DNA of 64,000 nt, from contig NZ_JAVDPW010000012.1 in assembly GCF_031453975.1 (NCBI RefSeq), forward strand, positions 1 through 64,000, written 5' to 3'. The DNA is from Inquilinus ginsengisoli_A. Its GTDB lineage: Bacteria; Pseudomonadota; Alphaproteobacteria; DSM-16000; Inquilinaceae. The position numbers and the translations under genes were made by a program. Below the pieces are notes generated by a model. That model searched no databases. It was not told the origin of the DNA and saw only the letters and a program-made list of their open reading frames with translations. Within the stretch, counting starts at the first letter, position 1. Every line of letters begins with the position of its first letter. Positions 61,675-64,000 of the stretch are shown here, one piece after another.

Positions 61675-62987
61675 GGTTGCGTTCCTTCCCGATGGATCAG
61701 CGACGATCCTTGTTGGCCCGGCGCCTCGGATCGGGCGGCGGGGTCCCGCCGGGCTGCGCGCGCCGTGCGGAACGGCGCCAGCAGATCGGCCAGGTTGCGC
61801 TCCTGCAGCAGCACGGTGACGATGATGATCGCCCCCTTGAACACGAGCTGCAGGTTTGAGTTGATGTTGTGGAGCTGCAGGATGTTCGACAGCAGCCCGA
61901 AGATCAGGACCCCGACCAGGGTGCCGGCCAGCGCGCCGCGCCCGCCCATCAGGCTGGTGCCGCCGATCACCACCGCGGCGATGGCGTCCAGCTCCAGCCC
62001 CGCCCCGGCGTCCGGCTTGCCCTGGCGGTACTGGGCGACATAGAGGATGCCGGCCAGGGTCGACAGCATGCCGGAGAAGGCGTAGGCGGCGATCTTGACC
62101 CGGTCGACCGGAATGCCGGACAGCCGTGCCGCCTCCTCATTGCCGCCGATGGCGTAGACGTAGCGGCCGAACACGGTCAGGCGCAGCAGCACCGCGAACA
62201 CGGCGACGGCGGCCAGGAAGAACAGGCCCGGCACCGGCAGCACGCCCCACAGCATGCTGCGCAGCAGCTCGATGTCCTCGGTGGCGTTGGTGCCGGCATA
62301 GACCGGCAGCACCGCGCTGTCCTGCCCCGCGGTCAGCCGCGACAGGCCCAGCATGCCGACCATCATCGCCAGGGTGACGATGAAGGGCTGCAGCCGGCCG
62401 GCGACGATGATGGCGCCGCTGACCGCGCCGACCATCAGCCCGGCACAGGGCACCGCCACCAGCAAAGCGGGGACGCCGAATTTGGTGTCGACCTGCGGCA
62501 CCAGCCAGGCTGCCACCAGCGCCGCCAGCGCCAGGCCGGCGGCGCCCGGCACCCAGCCGTCGCGCAGCGGGTCGGCCGCCGCGCGGTGGCGGGCGCCGAC
62601 CGGCCCGGCCGTGCGGCGCAATCCCCGTCCGACGAACCGGACCAGCAGGAAGGCGGCGACGAAGGCGACGGCGATCGCGGCCGGCACTCCGACCCCGGCG
62701 GCGCTGGTCCAGCCGGCCTGGGTCAGCAGCGTCGCGGTCAGCACCGTGCCGAAGGCCATCACCGACCCGACCGACAGGTCGATGCCGGCGATCAGGATCA
62801 CCACGGTCATGCCGACCGCGGCGAGGCCGGTGATCGAGACCTGGCGCAGCACGTCGGTCAGGTTGCCGTAGGACAGGAAGATGTTCTTGCCGCTGCCGGT
62901 GACCGGCGAGAAGGCGACGCCGATCAGCAGGATGACCAGCAGGCCCCAGTACAGCTTGGTGCGGGACAGCAGGCGCAGCAGGGTCAT
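61671..62987 (-). CDS. Sugar ABC transporter permease (RbsC-like), with an extended loop
   Basis: The product is 438 aa from ATG 62987, overlapping the ATPase stop (ATGA). It belongs to the BPD_transp_2 family: GLAAVGMTVVILIAGIDLSVGSVMAF and AIGGNEEAARLSGIPVDRVK, then AAVVIGGTSLMGGRGALAGT. Typical RbsC is about 320 residues. The extra length is an insertion of around 60-70 residues after the third helix (RFVGRGLRRTAGPVGARHRA onward, with two more hydrophobic segments) plus a basic tail (RTARAARRDPAARSEAPG). Similar insertions occur in XylH-type permeases. Confidence 0.87.
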   Translation of the reverse strand: MTLLRLLSRTKLYWGLLVILLIGVAFSPVTGSGKNIFLSYGNLTDVLRQVSITGLAAVGMTVVILIAGIDLSVGSVMAFGTVLTATLLTQAGWTSAAGVGVPAAIAVAFVAAFLLVRFVGRGLRRTAGPVGARHRAAADPLRDGWVPGAAGLALAALVAAWLVPQVDTKFGVPALLVAVPCAGLMVGAVSGAIIVAGRLQPFIVTLAMMVGMLGLSRLTAGQDSAVLPVYAGTNATEDIELLRSMLWGVLPVPGLFFLAAVAVFAVLLRLTVFGRYVYAIGGNEEAARLSGIPVDRVKIAAYAFSGMLSTLAGILYVAQYRQGKPDAGAGLELDAIAAVVIGGTSLMGGRGALAGTLVGVLIFGLLSNILQLHNINSNLQLVFKGAIIIVTVLLQERNLADLLAPFRTARAARRDPAARSEAPGQQGSSLIHREGTQP

Positions 62988-64000
62988 GACGCAATCTCGG
63001 CGGATCGGGTGGGGGTGCGGGCGGTGGCGAGGTGCATGATCGCCTCCTGGCTGGCCTCGGCGCGGGACAGCAGGCCGGTCTGCCGACCCTCGCACATCAC
63101 CAGGATGCGGTCGGCCAGAAGCAGCAGCTCGGGCAGTTCGGAGGAGACCAGCAGGATGGCGATGCCCTGGCCGGCCAGGGCGAAGACCAGGTCGTAGATC
63201 TCCTTCTTGGCGCCGACATCGATGCCGCGGGTCGGCTCGTCCAGCAGCAGCACGCGGGGCGCGGTGGCCAGCCACTTGCCGATCACCACCTTCTGCTGGT
63301 TGCCGCCGGACAGGCGGCCGGCCGGCTGCTGCGGCCCGGTGCAGCGCACCCCCAACCGGCCGATGGTGTCGCGCGCCAGCGCCGCCTCGCGCCCGAACAG
63401 CCGGATGCCCAGCCGGGACAGCAGCGGCAGCGAAGGCAGGGCCAGGTTGTCGCGGATCGAGGCGCCGAGCAGCAGCCCGGTGACCTTGCGGTCCTCGGTC
63501 ACCAGCGCCAGCCCGTGCCGCTTGGCGGCGATCGGGCCGTCGATCGCGACCTCGGCGCCGTCGATGCGGACGGTGCCGCCGCGGCGGCCGCGGGCGGAGC
63601 CGAAGATGGTCTCCAGGATCTCGGTGCGGCCGGCGCCCAGCAGCCCGCCGATGCCCAGGATCTCGCCGGGATGCAGGTCGAAGCCGACGCCGTCCAGCAC
63701 CCGGCGCCAGCCGCCGCGCCGTCCCGGCACCTCCAGCGACAGGTCGCGGACGCTCAGCACCGGCGCCCCGGCGGCGTCCCGCCCCGCCGGATGCGCCGCC
63801 GCGGCCAGCTCGCGCCCGACCATATGGGCGATGATGCGCTCACGGGTCAGCGCGGCGATCGGCGCGGTGGCGACGGGACGGCCGTCGCGCAGGATGGTGA
63901 CGCGGTCGGCCAGGTCCATCACCTCGTCCATCCGGTGCGAGATGTAGACCACCGCGACGCCGTCGCGGGCCAGCTGGCGCACCACCGCGAACAGGGTGGT
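62984..64000 (-). CDS. Sugar ABC transporter ATP-binding protein (RbsA-like), C-terminal part; 5' end beyond the window
   Basis: The frame is open to the right edge; about 338 residues are visible. It covers the end of the first nucleotide-binding domain (VAVVYISHRMDEVMDLADRV, the switch histidine) and the whole second domain. The second domain has the degenerate Walker A GLLGAGRTEI usual for RbsA/XylG second domains, TEDRKVTGLLLGASIRDNL, signature LSGGNQQKVVIGKWL and Walker B VLLLDEPTRGIDVGAK. It is coupled to the permease gene by a 4-bp overlap. The operon order is ATPase, permease, binding protein. Confidence 0.92.
   Translation of the reverse strand, partial: TTLFAVVRQLARDGVAVVYISHRMDEVMDLADRVTILRDGRPVATAPIAALTRERIIAHMVGRELAAAAHPAGRDAAGAPVLSVRDLSLEVPGRRGGWRRVLDGVGFDLHPGEILGIGGLLGAGRTEILETIFGSARGRRGGTVRIDGAEVAIDGPIAAKRHGLALVTEDRKVTGLLLGASIRDNLALPSLPLLSRLGIRLFGREAALARDTIGRLGVRCTGPQQPAGRLSGGNQQKVVIGKWLATAPRVLLLDEPTRGIDVGAKKEIYDLVFALAGQGIAILLVSSELPELLLLADRILVMCEGRQTGLLSRAEASQEAIMHLATARTPTRSAEIAS

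Overview
The window is about 64 kb of GC-rich bacterial chromosome. Codon use, long opposite-strand shadow frames, FCD-type GntR regulators, abundant ABC uptake systems and a rhizobial-type phospholipid N-methyltransferase domain point to an alphaproteobacterium, most likely a soil or plant-associated Rhodospirillales relative (Azospirillum/Inquilinus-like). The genus cannot be settled from this sequence. I found no rRNA, tRNA or CRISPR array.

Layout. 1-798: the last codons of an IS110-like transposase, then an unknown gene broken by a frameshift. 1006-9411 (-): a giant 2801-residue RTX protein with 32 tandem units of about 78 residues. 9748-11061 (-): a PQQ/sorbosone-dehydrogenase-type beta-propeller enzyme. 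11163-19464 (-): a GntR regulator, a complete dipeptide-type ABC importer and a gamma-glutamyltransferase, read here as a gamma-glutamyl peptide (glutathione-like) scavenging operon. 19819-26876: a sugar ABC importer without its own ATPase, a GH42 beta-galactosidase and an aldo/keto reductase, divergent from an AraC regulator. 26920-28721: a divergent SDR/LysR pair around a perfect palindrome. 28722-32967: a PhyH-type dioxygenase and a FAH-fold hydratase, divergent from a GntR regulator with kduI and kduD (uronate catabolism). 33149-35384: a tail-collar protein, a DUF6916-like protein, an orphan gene and an atypical NagB-like protein. 35615-38702: an aldo/keto reductase, then an MFS transporter divergent from a TetR regulator over three tandem palindromes. 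39005-43253: two convergent RTX proteins sharing a strong terminator. 43484-49754: an AraC regulator, a DUF1428 protein, a DedA-PmtA fusion, a TetR/SDR divergent pair and an MFS efflux protein. 50626-54363: a GntR regulator with a polar amino-acid ABC importer. 54423-60410: a YihY membrane protein, a BisC-type molybdoenzyme, an O-acetylhomoserine sulfhydrylase and a lipoprotein. 60700-64000 (-): a ribose-type sugar ABC importer cut by the window end.

Common themes. Most of the window is nutrient uptake modules, each next to a local regulator, and several regulators have palindromes next to their start codons that look like operators. Three RTX proteins share one C-terminal secretion module, but no type I secretion genes lie in the window. 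At least three families of intergenic hairpin repeats are scattered between operons.

The most unusual items are the higher-order repeat structure of the giant RTX protein, the DedA-PmtA fusion, the NagB-like protein that lacks a catalytic glutamate and is coupled to an orphan gene, and the clear regulator palindromes.
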